A stretch of DNA of 64,000 bases from Cololabis saira (lineage: Eukaryota; Chordata; Actinopteri; Beloniformes; Belonidae): contig NC_084599.1 of assembly GCF_033807715.1 (NCBI RefSeq), positions 27,564,125 through 27,628,124 on the forward strand, written 5' to 3'. A model generated the notes under the pieces. The model saw nothing but the letters and a program-made list of their open reading frames with translations, was not told the DNA's origin and did no database searches. The position numbers and the translations under genes were made by a program. Below are positions 11,723 to 25,500 of the stretch, in pieces. Positions within the stretch are counted from its first letter, which is position 1. The number at the start of each line of letters is the position of its first letter.

Positions 11723-13750
11723 CTGAAAATGACAAAGCAAGGAGAAGTAAATAAAAGAGAAAGGAAGAACAACATAGTTCATTTTAGGTCAGGGTTAAAT
11801 GTGACGACCAAACTTTAAAAGGAATTATTGTTTTTAAAGCTGTGGGGTTTTTTTCCACATAACCACAGTATACTACAGTAGGGTTCTTTTTAAAGTCAAG
11901 TTTTATTGAATTTATGAGGTATAAGTATAAGTATGGATTTTCTTTCCATATTCCTTTTTTATTATTTTGCTGTAAAATGTAACAGATTTAAATCTTATTT
12001 AGTCTATATTTATGGTGATTTAACTGTTATTATTTTGTTGTTTTTTTTACCACGTGCTATGGGTTAAAACCAAATGGCACATGTTTGAAGACTTTGCGAT
12101 GTGGACTGAGACACATCTGAGTTTCAAACATCGATACAGACTAAAACCCTTTGGGAAAGAAACAGCAGCAGCAACAGTCTGTGTCAGTTAAACAGGACAC
12201 ACAAAGACACTTGAAGACATGAAAAGGACAGAGACAGATGACACAGTGGTTAGAAAACAGACAAGGAGCTACATTTCCTGGTGCAGAATCCCACATTGAC
12301 CAGGTTAACAGAAGATTCGGGTTGTTTTATAGACTAGAACCCTTCCATCCCTTTCTCTGTCTCCTGTAACAGGTGCTGTAAAACTGATGTTTGGCCATCA
12401 ATATTGTCAGGCAGCATATTGCAAAGGATGTTTTATCTTTTTTAAATTTCTGTCATGATCTACATTCTGCCATTGATTGTTAGTTTGCTGATCAAAATAT
12501 GCCATATTTGGAGTTGCAATAAGACAACAGCAAGTCCCTAAAACGCACACCTGGCTAGTAATCATGAATAAAACTTGCCAATTTTTATATTAAACCAACA
12601 CGTCTCACCAATGACCTCAAAGGCCTGACTGTTTCCTAAAAAAATAAATAGTTGATGATTGAAAAGATTAGCAAAAGTGTGAAAGTATCAATATTGGTGC
12701 TGTCCTTTGTGAAGGCTCTTCGTCCTAAAACTTGAGTTAGAAATACTGCTTTGCAGGCTGCACAAAAAGCTTCAAGGTGTATTGATAAAAAATAAATAAA
12801 CAAATGCAGAGCATCATGATTTGAAAAAGAAAAAAAGGTCTGATATTATTAATGGTTTGAAATACTATACAGTAAAAGTTCACTTTAAACTGCGAGCTTC
12901 ATTAAGTCCAAAATAAATCAAATCTAAAATTTAAAAGTGTAATACTGGACTGTGAATTTGCTGTATTCGGTAAGGCGTCAATAATGAGATGACAAATTGA
13001 TTCTTTTGACTCCACGGCTTTTGAGGGCCACAACTAGGGCAGGAACTCGATGGCAACAGACTCTTTATTTAGTCATGTCTACCCTGATTTACGTTCGCTG
13101 CAACAAATCAAATGGGAGTCATTGGATTTTTCAAATGGTGACAAATCATCGACCTAAAATATCTACCCTTATAGCCCTGAGCCACTCCAGGACCTGCACT
13201 TAATTAGCTATATAATTAGACTTTGCTTTACTAGGCCTCTCAGTGGGCTTTAATCAATGAGAAAAAGACAACATTTCTACATCTGAGCCTTTTCAGTAAA
13301 TGTGAACCTCTCATCGTCTGCTATGACACACTCGTGGGGTGCTGCAAATCATTCAACCTTGTTCTGCAAACTTCCAAACACATACGTTTTCAGGATGTTG
13401 ACCACAAAATCCAGAATGGCTGCAACACCTTGACTTTATATGACAACTTGACTTAGCTGTCAACAAACGGTAACCAAATGTTAATTTCACATTTGAGTGT
13501 TTTTTTTTCTTTTTTCCCTTTTGATACTTTAAAATCTGTGTTTTTTCATCGCAATTCTAATTTCAGTTCAATCCAGAAATTATTTCTCAGGACACTCGAT
13601 CAGCTGCAGTCCTGTAAGGTTAGCTAGCATGAATTTTCCAGGTTTTACCCATATTATCTGTTTAAAAGGAAAAAAAGAAAGAAAAGTCCTTAACCTGGAA
13701 AAAAAGGGGTGAAAAAAAGCATAGCTATATAAAGTTTGATCTGTGCTTAC
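11723..13750 (-). other. ptprs: PTPRS intron between Ig2 exon and the 9-nt microexon
   Basis: The intron is 2.0 kb, from GTAAGCAC at 13750 to TCATTTTCAG at 11723. It is AT-rich. No repeat family or coding sequence was recognised. Confidence 0.78.
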
Positions 13751-13939
13751 CTGATCGTAACTGTTTGATTCGTCCATTACTTGCACTGGGGTCTATGGGC
13801 AGGAAGTCCTTGTACCAGGTGATTTCTGGGTCGGGATTACCGCTGGCGGCACAGAGCATGGTGGCTGTCCGGGTGCGCTCCACCACTTTGAGCTGAGGGC
13901 CCATGTCAATGGTTGGGAATCCTGGTGGTACCAGATCCT
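13751..13939 (-). CDS. ptprs: PTPRS coding exon 4: Ig domain 2, first half
   Basis: The exon is 189 nt, phase 1 to phase 1, with acceptor CTTTCCTGTCACAG and donor TCAG|GTAAGC. It encodes residues 129-191: [39 protein letters not shown], then [19 protein letters not shown]. The Ig2 cysteine (MLCAASG, about Cys158) and Trp (about Trp170) are present; the partner cysteine is expected in the next constitutive exon, beyond the left edge. The stretch around [13 protein letters not shown] is nearly invariant in LAR-family receptors. DPSASNG separates it from PTPRF (DPATSNG) and PTPRD (DTSNNNG) as I recall them. The exon ends exactly where the meA insertion site lies in this family. Confidence 0.96.
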
Positions 13940-16900
13940 CTGTGACAGGAAAGCAAAAAAAAAGGCACAGGAAGAAGTTGCATGAGTCCTCAGACCTGAT
14001 CAAGATTCCAGATCCCTTTATTTCACATTTCTTTAAAAAAATTCAAAAATGAAATTATGTTTCACACTTCCACTGCTCAGTCAGGTGAGAAATTAAAATA
14101 AATGAAAAAATAAAAGTGAGAATAGAGTTCAAATAAATACTCGAAATAACTTCAAGTTCCCATTCCACACTTCTACTTGGTTTTAAGACTTTTTATACCC
14201 TCTTCTGCATTTTTGTATAGTTAAAATATGAAACCAGTGCATTCATTAATTTAAATCTCTCTAGTGTTTTACCTTTTCCACTTACTAGGAATTTATGGCC
14301 CCCTTCGGAAATCAAGTTTTATAAATAAGAATATATATGAAAATCAGAGCCACCAAATTAGTCAACAGAAGGGAAAAAAAAGACCATCTAATAATCAAAT
14401 TAACTCTGGGAGTGGATTGGTAAATAAAACAGATGGGTACAAAGTGTCAACAGAATCCAATGTGTCAGCTTACCTGTATGCACTCATCTTAAAGTAGAAC
14501 ATCTACAGCCAGTGCAAACATATTTTAAGTTAATAATTTATCCTCCAACACATAATAGGAGTTTTCTTAGCTGTCGTACAGATTCAGAGCTTTAAATAAG
14601 CCTTTGAACAAAAGCAATGTTTAGCCTCCAGTTTCTGCAGTTTATTCATTTGACTAATTAACCAATCTCCACAGAATTTCACATAAATAAAAAATGTCCT
14701 CTTGCACACCAGGATCATTATGCAGTGCTGCAGGAATCCTTTTTTTGGATGTATATATTTTTCCAGTCACAAAAGATTTACTTTGGATTTATTATTTGAA
14801 TTAGATGAATGGAAATATTTTACCATCAACTATTTTACCGTCGCTCACAGAGAAATATGTGCATTCTGGATAGGGAAGGTGTTTATATCCAATATAGCCT
14901 TAAAACAATATACCAAGTGAACAATAAGGCTTTTTTACAGTTAGCAAGACCAACCTTAATCCAGAGGATTGGAGAGCTGTCTCCATGGCTACTATCATAT
15001 TTTTTCCCATTAAAAACGATGTATTTGTCCAATGTTCCAAAGGAGATGTATTTCTACACCACATTGTAAAAAGTTCTAAATCAATGTCTCGATATACCAG
15101 AAGATAATCATCAGCAGGGGAGGCAATAGGTTGAGACTTAATGCTATTTGAGTGGAGAAGCCCGGTCAATCAAAATTTCTATCAACATTCCTCAAGTTTA
15201 GTCAAATAAATGAGATTTGAGTTAATCCAAGATTCCACAGAGCCCTGCAAAGCCACCGCTCGGTTGAGGCCCCTTATGACTCCCAAAAGTCTGTGTGTGA
15301 ATACTTATGAGAGATGTAACTGACCACATTTGACAAGTTTTCACAAAAAGTTACAAGGTTTTGTTTTTCTTTTGTTTGTGTGTTTTTTTTTCTGTTGACT
15401 GTTGATGTTTTCAATCGTTCTTCCTATCGCAACTTTAACAGCATCCTTCCAAAAGGCGCTTCTTTAGATAGAAACACAAGCCCTGTGGTTTCCTCGCAGC
15501 TAATAATCATGCATGATTGAGTCATTATTTCACTTTTAAGAGATGACAGTGTAGTGCACTCTGTGGTCATAGTTATCCACCCCGCCGTCTTTGGGCAATT
15601 AGTCCCATGGGTCAAATTGCCTGATCTCCGCACCAACTGGAGCCAGAGTAGTGATTCATTCTCAGATGACAAGGGCTGAGGGGGAAGAACCCAGAGCTGT
15701 AATATGCATCTGAAGCCCAAGGCCACATCACAAATGAGAGAGGATTGACTGACTGAAATCGTGGCCAGTGGCACAGCAGAACTCATTTTGCAAGCCGATG
15801 ACCTCATGTCCACTTTGCAGACATCACAGTGGTCTTGCGCTACATTAAGGGAAATTAGGACATCAACTTGAATTGTAGTTTGACTGCAGGGGGGGGTATT
15901 GACATGGCTGTACATCATATCCTGCTGACAGAATGGCCACTCAGGACTGCCCCACCTAGCAGGCAGTTTTCTTGTCTTATTTTTATTCTTGCTTTTTTTT
16001 TTTCTACGTCTCGTCTCAGTTCTGTACGAGTGCCCAAGAATTCTTGTTGAGAAGATGACCCACCAACAAGGCCCCGTGGAATTACCTTCGACCTCTCCTT
16101 GTCAAAACTTGGGCTAACTATTTGAAAACCTTCTAGTCTTGCAAACTATTATCTCATTTCAAGTCAAATCATTGAAGCATTTCAATATGAAATGTTGTAC
16201 TATTGCACTCTGGGACTTTGTAGAGAAAAATGGCACTCAAGTTTTAAAATTTTAAATTATGGAAGTTGTGGAAAATAACAGATTTAAAGACAGAAGACAG
16301 AAACAGATGGACTCAAAACTAGGTTTAGAAAGGTTGCCTCCGAGGCTGACATCACTGTACAATGACTATTATAAATATTTCAATGGTATGTTGAGAAAGA
16401 AAAAAAACATGAGGATTTACGCTGTTTTAGGTTTGGAGCTGTATCCTCTCCATCACTTATTAATGACCACACTTGTATAGTATCTTTATACCAGCTCCAG
16501 TACAGCTCTGACTAGGGCTTACACTCCGCTTTGCAAATTTATAAAATACGTTCTTACAAACACCCTCTTCTGTGTGTCATAAATGATCTATGTATAAGAT
16601 ACTATCAAAGGTGCAACACTCTGGTATCCCTCTAGCTGGTTCTGCCTGGTGGAGAAGCGTATCCGCAAAAGGTACAAACAGCACCATGCACATAACAGCT
16701 GATGCATTTGATGTTACTGGGCCCATGTATAAGTAAGATCATTCTTAGCAAGACTTCATGGTAAGAAAACATAACACCGAAGCCTACACGCACCACTTTT
16801 GAGTACTAGAATAATGGATTTGAGACTAATGTACTGAATTGGGCAAGAGAAAAGAGGCAAAAAGAAAAAAGAAAAAAGGTGGATGAACTAAAAAAAAAAA

Positions 16901-17192
16901 TGGACCTAAACAGCAGTGAACAAAAAGCAGATATGGTGTATTCATGGATAGATTACGCGATCGTTACAGCTGCTCTGACCTGATACAGCACCAGCAGGCT
17001 TTCTTGAATAAATGACACGTATGCTGGCTGCTCGGGTCCCTGGGAATCGAGTCTGATACCATCTTTCGTCCCGTAGCTTACAGGCTCTTTCAATAAAGGC
17101 GGTCATGCAAAAATAAATAGATCACTCGTCGAGGGAGTGTTACTTTAGGGTTAGCCAGCCTGACTGTGAGCGGAGGGTAGGGGGGGGCGACA

Positions 17193-17218
17193 GATGACAT
17201 GAACTGATGACATGAACT
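17193..17218. repeat. Perfect 13-bp tandem duplication
   Basis: GATGACATGAACT occurs twice head to tail, followed by GATT. Confidence 0.9.
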
Positions 17219-20200
17219 GATTGTATCCCAGTACTCCCAGAGGGCCAGTTTCCCCATAATGGCACAGTGATTGCATTTCTATGATTTGTAAACTTGGTGA
17301 TGGCTGATCTGCACAGGCCAAATAGAATCAATTCTCATGGACTATTGGTCAGCGACGATATTGCTGTCTGATTTGTTGGATGCAGCTTTTGTCAGTTGGG
17401 CCAACAATCACCGTACTGGCGCACTATGACATCCGCGCCACAGCTCCAGCTAAAGCAGGCTTTTACTGCACTAAAGCAGTCAAAGCAATATTTCATTCAC
17501 ACAGCAACCAATACAAACATTGTGCACCATATTCATTGAGATATAACAGTCAAACATACTTCAATACCAAATATAGTGAGTCCTATCTATGTCTACCTGA
17601 TATGAACATTTAAAACAATGCTTCCATTAGGTCAGGTGAACCTCCTTACAGGCCAGATGGAGACACTGAGAGAATATGAGAATATTATTTTCTTTGGCTT
17701 TTGCTTTGATTTAATCATTATCCATAATTGTCTTTTATTTCACTTGCCATTTAATATAATTACACCAGTGACAGGTGTAAAGCCTTTAATCAGCCTCTGG
17801 TTAGCAGTGCCCAGTTTTAATCTGCTGACTCATGCCTGCTGTTGCTCTTTTCTTTATTTATTTATTTTAAATCATAACCACTTTCCTGTCTGTCCTTTAG
17901 AGTCATTTAACTTTGTCAAATAATTGCGTTTCGATTGGTTCGCTGTTAGTAAACCATTTCTTAAAAAATGTAATCGCGCCTCTGCACAAGAGCTGGGAGT
18001 TAGTTCCACATGTGAGGAGTATAAAAGCCTCGCCGTGTTCGGTCGTAACTCTGGGCACAGAAAGTGGGCGTGGCCCTGACGATCTGAGGGTTCTGGTTGG
18101 TTTATATTTGGACCAGGAGATCAGAGATGGCATTTTGGCCGGTCCGCAACTATGGAAGCCACAATTACCACAAACCCCGGCAGGTTATTACTTAGCATTG
18201 ATTATGACTTTATACCGTACGTTGGCATGATCAACACTGCGTATGTCATTTGTTTTTCAGTGATGCCAACATCAGTGCCTTCAAAACCACTTGTTCTGAT
18301 CCATTAATTATCTCCCATGGTAGAGAGTTAGACCAAATGATGAAGGGAGGGAGAGGCTGGGTCTGCTGCAAAGTGCCATGATGTGCTCCGCCACATCCCG
18401 CCCCGATTACTCATATTATTATTTTCACTTACTGCGATGATTTAATTTCATCAGCAGCTTAATCAGGTTAACTGATTACCGAGCACCGTAGCTCACAGAC
18501 ACAGGCTTTATGCAAGCTCGTGCACTAATACCACAGAGGGACTATGGGGACAGAGGCAAAGTGAGAAAGCAATGAAGGGCAGAGAGAAAGATAGAGGGGG
18601 CGAGATGGAAAAACGCAAGTACGAGCTATGACTAGAAGTTAACTGAAAAGAGGATAATAAATATAGTGAAAGTGGACAAAGAAAACCAATGGTGCAGTCT
18701 CTTTCACACGGAAAGAGTCTGGAGAAATCAGAAGTTTAACTAATAGGCAGAGCCAGCTGCTCAGGCTCGAGACAATACAGTTTCATTTGCTCTTGGCTCC
18801 ACCACAGCCACAAGTGTTCACATCAAACAGGCAGCCGGGCACAAGGAGGAATGCCCATTATTTTATCACATGGCAGTACAGACCGGGTGCTCCTGGAGTC
18901 GTTTTCTAAAAACCAACAAACCAACTCCAGTCAGTGTACCGGCTGCAAAAACGGTCGGGCTTCTACACCCAGCGAGCGCCAAACAGTTGCAACCAAATGT
19001 TTTTCATCTTAATGACTCGTACATCTGACAACTAAATCCAAGAAAAATGTGGCTCCTTGTAGGTCCTTGACATTATTGGCTGCTTTTAATGATGTGGAAA
19101 AGGTTTGCTCGGGACCTATTTGTGTTGTCGGGTAAAGTATCTCAACCCCACCAGCTAAAGAACGTAATATGTGAGGTATATCTCCCCACGTAAAGCAAAC
19201 GGAAGCTAAAGAAAATGTTGTACTTTCAGTTTCCGCCATTCAGCCCTCCGTAGCATTCTTTGAATTCTGTTGGTAGAAAGATTCCTGCTGAACTGTTCAG
19301 GGATTATACAAAAGAAAGCAAGGGATAGGCGGCACAGAAAGGAGACAGAGAAGAATAGCAACACAGTGGAAATCTAATCACACCGTCTCCGGCCTCTCTC
19401 CTGATAGCCATCTCAGCTGAATAAGGGTCATTATACAGCCAGAGCTCAAGCCCAACCTCCCTCCCCTGCTCCCAGATGGACGTCTCATGTCCTATTGGTA
19501 TTCTCCACACCCGCCACGTCTAGCAAACAAGGGCAATATTTACATCCAAATATCCCCCAAAAACACAACCCAAGAGGAGCAGACTGGAAAATCAAATGAG
19601 AGAAAGGAGGAGGGGCAGAGAAGAGGAATATTAAAACAGGATAAGTGACAGACTGAAAAGGCGTGCACACTGCATTCACAAGACAACTCAAGCGACACTA
19701 ATTCTGAGCAAAATTAGCCCGGTTTTTCCTTTTCACTGGTGAACCCGCTCTCTTTGTCGATGTTTTGGAGACATTTATAGACATAAATAGTTTACTTAAG
19801 AGACAAACTGAAGTGCCACTTGCCCGTGCGCTCAGAGTGTCGGCTGGAACGGGCTCCAGCAGCATGTGAGCCGCTACGTGATGAAGTAGTTGACTATTGG
19901 ATGATTGAACTGCATTTAATACGTGTATGTTAAATGCTACTATACCGCTGCTGTGGAAGGAGCAATAAGGCAGTGTGAAGAAAGAGGTCACAGGTTTTCA
20001 ATCTGCTGCACATTTCATTCTTGTAATGCTTTGTAGTTTTGGCAACTAAATGCTAAAAAGACCTGGGATGTAAATATCTGAGAGTTATAGAAAAAAGGAA
20101 ATCTGTTTGGTATTCAGACTTGCCATTCAGACAGTTCTGAATGAGGTGGACCATTTGATACGAGAGTTTGATCACATTTGAGAGCCGGAATAAAACGAGG

Positions 20201-21180
20201 AAAGAAGGTGATGCTAAAACAAAGAAGTATAATTTTATGTGGATATCAAATCCAGAACCTATGAGCAGCTGATAACCGGGCCACTGAGTTGAGACGTAAC
20301 GAACACGAAAATTAAGGGCAATACATTAATAAATGAAAACCTACAGTATATCTTTTGCCAATTGTGATTTATTGTTTCTTTGTTTGCCTGAAGATAAGGC
20401 CACATCAATTTGTCGATATAAGTTACATAGTGATGTCTTGATGACTTCAAAGGAAATACCTTCTTTCAATGTGAAACTTTAAATGTAAGACTTTAAATTC
20501 TTTGGGCTAAGCTAAGCTTCCTCGAACCTTAATTAAAATTTTTCCACTCATTTAACGTAAAAACAGAACGCAAGACGAGTGCTCATCCATCGTTTAGCTA
20601 CAGCACTCTTTAAGACGGAACAAAATCCCATTTTTAGCAGGTTTTAAAAGCTTTAGGAAAGTTGTTTTGTGCTCAAATGTGTATTTTTTTTCCCATCTTC
20701 AAATACAAATGTGGGAAAGCAGGGTCCAGCCTTTAAAAAATACAATAAAAAAATTTAAATGAGTGGCAACCCGGGTTGATTCCTTGACGTGCTCGGCCAC
20801 CATGATGGACCCAGCACAGACATGAGAGGGGAGTCATGTTAAAGAATAGCTCCAACGATCCCTTGATTACGAGGAAAAGAGGTGATGTGGTGTTAAAAAA
20901 AAAAAAAACTTCAAAAAAAAGGTACAAAAAATTCTGTTTACCTGTCTCAGCAAGAGGGAGTTTATTGAATACCCATCTCCCACACAAACACTCGCATGCA
21001 CACGCACACACTGTCTCTCTCTCTGTCTCTTTTTCAGTCTTGTCAGGCTTCTGAGGTGTCTGGGGTAAGACAAGCGAACTCCAGGGGAGACAGGAGATGA
21101 GGCCGGGGCCATTAAAGGAAGTACCTCCTTGCAGAGAAACGTCAAGCAGTCAGGTCTGGTTTGGTGGTGGGTGGCTCTGA

Positions 21181-21199
21181 GTGTGTGTGTGTGTGTGTG
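21181..21199. repeat. GT repeat
   Basis: About nine GT units. Confidence 0.92.
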
Positions 21200-22406
21200 C
21201 ATAAGTGAAAGGATGGGACTGTGTGAGTGTGTGGAGGTGCAGTGGGCACCTTGAAACCTAACTTTAGTTTATGACACAGTCTAGGTGACAGTGCTGCTGT
21301 ATAAGGATTTTTACAAGGTAAAATGTCCACTTACATTAAAGAAAGAGAAAGTATTTTTTCAAAAGGATTTCTTCTGCACTCACTGTGATGAAAACGGGGG
21401 GCTTAATGAACGCTAACACCCTCAACTCATGCAGTGTGGATCCTGGAAGATCTCTGTGCTATACTTAATTAATGATGACACTGATGAAAATGTGCAGTTT
21501 GACAGCTTACTGGAGCACAGCACATTCCATAAGTTCTGCAACCATGTTGGAGTCATAAATAATGTTTGCAAAAATAAGTCTAGAAATATTGTAAACAGCT
21601 TGGAAGATTCATCTACCCTTGGGTCAATATATTCACTTTACCACTGCTCATCAGTAGTACCCGGTGTGCGGAAAATATGGAATAAAATTGCGACTGCATC
21701 AGGAAAGCTGTAGTGATGTTAAAAAAAAGTGCATGAATTTGAGAACCACTACTGCAGGTGTGTTATTACAGTTTTGCAAGTTCCGTGTCCAAGAAAGGTT
21801 TGCATGTGACTGCGAATCATACGAGTACAGTAAGAGATAAAGCAGGACCAAGCAAATCAGTGCTAGACAAACAGACAAACAAGAGAGGCAGGCTGGAGAA
21901 CTGCAAAACCAAAACAGCTAATCTAACCTAATACTGAGACTTCAAATCACACACCACCAGTGGGATTGCATTAGTATTAGATGGAGGTGGGTGGGTGTTC
22001 CTGGCGGAGGGGCGCAAGGTTACTGTCTAGGTGGGCCATTAGTGAAAACAAGCCACTAATGACATGTTTGGAGGCATCTCTGTTGAGCAGAACAACAATT
22101 ATGAATATGCAGTTGCTTGAAATGAGCAGAGGACCAGTTGGGCGAGTGTGCCTCACAAATTCTTAAAGTCACTTTGAGACTTGGAAAAAAACAAAACAAG
22201 CAGATGTGACAGTAAGGGTCAGAAAGGATGAGAGCTTCCTCTGCAGTGACAACAGTTGGAGAGTCGGATAAATAAGCCTGTTTTTTTTTTCTAGCGAAAA
22301 AAACGACAACAACACAAAACTGGAGAGGTTGTTGTCAGAATACTGACAGGATGAATGGAAGGCAGGAAAAGCGGACAGAACGCCTTGGTGGGTGGTTTGT
22401 GAAAAG

Positions 22407-22492
<86 letters not shown>

Positions 22493-22510
22493 TATTATTA
22501 TTATTATTAT
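22407..22510. repeat. (TAA)28 followed by (ATT)n microsatellite
   Basis: About 84 bp of TAA units switch directly to about 20 bp of ATT units, the complement of the first part, so the tract is self-complementary at the junction. The long isoleucine frame across it is not a gene. Confidence 0.95.
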
Positions 22511-25500
22511 AATGAATAATAAGACAAAAAGAAAAAATGTGGGGTCGTGAGCGCAGGGGAACGACAGCTTAGACAATAAACAGTTGGTTGTGTTGTTCAC
22601 CTTTATGGGCCAAGGATTGCAGTGTCTGTTTGTTTTTTTTAAATATGAACAGCTGCTGTTAAATCCAGTAGGATACTGGCTGCTCTCCAGGACAGAAGCT
22701 TTGTAATCATGAAAAATTCCCGTGTCGCATTTCCAAACTCTCCTCTCTCTCAAAAACTGCCATCTTAGCTCTCTTTCTGACAGATTCGCTGCATATCTTC
22801 TTAAGATTTACCTAGCATAAAATATAACTCGTGTTTAAAAAGACTTGAATATTTACCTTGATTAAACATTGTGTTGTCTACCTTGTTTGAGGTGTATTAC
22901 TAATTTAGAGTCTTGTAAAGTCTTCTCTACTCCTTTTTAGCTGGAGTGCATCCTCTGGCCCAGGACGAAATGCTCATAATTGGACTGCCAAGCTTCCCAT
23001 CCAACCTTTACATCAAGCAGGGTAGTAATGGCACTTGTGAGACACGCTAGACTTTTAAGTCTTATCAAATGCCAGTCCTGCAGTAGCCACAGCAGGACCC
23101 CTGTGTTGTACGACTTCAGTCACCTGGGCTGCCGGCTGATGCATATGCATGAGCCTGGTGGTCCAGGCCATTTCTCCTCCCTCTTCTTTATGCATGAGCT
23201 GGGTCACTCCAAAAGTCATCACAGTTTCCACAGGAAGCACCTTTTTCTCCCAGCTCTCATTTGCTGTGAAGCAAAAAAGCCCTACCTCATTCCGTCCATT
23301 TAAATTGTAAAATACCTCATATGTAGAGCAAAAAAAAAAAAGGCCATTATAAATCTAAGCATGATTCAGAGTTGGATTGTTCTTGCTGTCTTGTCGTTTG
23401 TTTGACGGAATATTTCACAAACAAACATACCACCTGTGCAGGTGCATTCTGCTCAGCTGTAAATCGATGTGCATATATGAATACTCTGAACAGCAGTGAC
23501 GGCAGAAATTAACTGGTTTAAGTTTATTCTTTCTTTTTTTTTTAAATGCAACAATATCTCATGCACAAAGAAATACTGGTAAAACATTTTTAAAATGCAG
23601 GCAAAGCCAAACAGTCAGTTATTTTGTGTGTATTCTCCTGATGCATTTTTGGATTGGTAATATTGAATTCAGCAGACTTACATTGGCATTTTTGTCATAT
23701 TCATACATGGCACATGGCTGTTTCAATGGCAATATCTATTACAACTGTCTTTTCCAGAGATATTATATGGAAAAAGACTTATAGTGGGTATAATATGCTA
23801 AATAAATCTTCTGCCACAGATTACCAGCACCAACATTTACTTACCTTTCATGCTCAAAACAAATCTGATACACTGATTTAATCTCCTGTCCAACTCTTCA
23901 TTACAAAACTATTTTTATAAAATGTGTCATATTTCCCCCAACCCCCTTTGCCTATCAGTCTATTTTCTTCTCCTCTTCGGCGTCTCATATTAGCCACCTT
24001 TGAACCACCTTTGGCCAGATGTCTCGGGTAGCCGGGGCTGCTCTTCTCGGTCAGTGATCATATGAAACTGATGGCAAAAGTTCAAGAGTCGGCAACCTCT
24101 GACAAAAAGCAAGCTCCTTCCACTCATCCAACTCTGTCAACAGCTCCACGATTCTCTTTCCCTCGTTCTCCTTTATCTTTCTTTCTACCACTCTTCATCC
24201 TCCAATCACATCTGATTAAAGCATCACAGGTTCTGGGGATCAAAGGATTTAGTGGCCATAAACTCTCATCTAAGTGAATTTCCTCTAAAGGGAACTTTAT
24301 AGAAGAGAGAAATATGAAAGATAGAATGCTGATAGGAGTCTGGCAAGCACAGAAATGCCAACATTGAGGCAAAAAGCGGTCCATGGGGAGGAAAAGGTGA
24401 AAGGTTTCAGGTAGAGATAGCTGCTGTGTGTGGAAAGAGTACTGGAGTCACCGGAGGACAGAAAAGGGGATATTTCCAGGGAAACAACACAAAACTTCTT
24501 AAGCTTCCAATAAGTGATCATGGGCATGAGGGCATTCGCCAATCAATGTGTTGTGTGTGCTATTCCTGCCCTTCAAGACGAACCAATAACACGAAGAGTC
24601 CCAGCTCAGCACGGAGAGGCACCTCATAAACTCCATCGCCGAACAAAACAAGACATTTCCTCCTCACACAGCCAACGAGCATCCACAAAAGGAGTAAATG
24701 TCAAAATATGTGTTTTCACAGCTGTGCAAAAGAAGAACAAAAAAACGACCATTTGCAAGTAAAAGAAGTTCTTTCGCTGACCTGCTTACAATTGGAGACG
24801 CGTAAAAAATGGGTTGGCTGGTGGGAGGTAATCTGCAGATGGATGTAGACCCTAACAGCATTAAACTAATGTATTATTTACAGGTGGAGGTGGTGAGTAC
24901 TTGTGAATGAGAATCGACTCGTTTGTCAGAGAATAGGCAGATAATACTATTGAGAGAGCAGCTCAATTTGGACTTACAATAAAAGGAGTCAGAGTCTGCG
25001 CTCCGTTAAGGGAGTCATTTGTTATTTCTTTTCAGTCAGTTTCAAGCATTCATTAACTTGCAATTTGGTGCCTGCTTTTGTCCCGCCTCGGCCTACACGC
25101 TGAAACCACGCATTGGCTTTGCAGTAAAAACGGACGCTTCCGCCTTCCCCATAACACCTGAACTGACAAACACAACTAAAGTCCAGTAAAAGATGCACAT
25201 TATGTACATGCTATTTTTCCTCATTTTTATCAGATTCAGGTGTATTTGTCCTCCAGCCTCTTTGCTTTTTGGGCTCCCTCCCTCCATTCCTGCTCCACCT
25301 ATAGGTGTTGGAGACGAGTGGTGGGAGAACAAAGGTCATTTCAGAGGCAGCAGATCTGTTGCCGATACTGCCAAGCTTATTCTTCACTGTCTCATTACCG
25401 TTTGGCCACTGCCTGCCTCCTGGCTCTCTCTCTCTCTTTCTTTGTCTCCCATTTTCCACCGTGCACGCGTGTGCACATACACACACAGCTCAGACATAAA

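Noticed and set aside
18013..18040. TATA-like TATAAAAG
   Set aside because: No downstream exon, initiator or GC-rich context; chance in AT-rich DNA.
22169..22753. 194-codon minus-strand frame with a long isoleucine run
   Set aside because: It is the translation of the TAA/ATT microsatellite and flanks.
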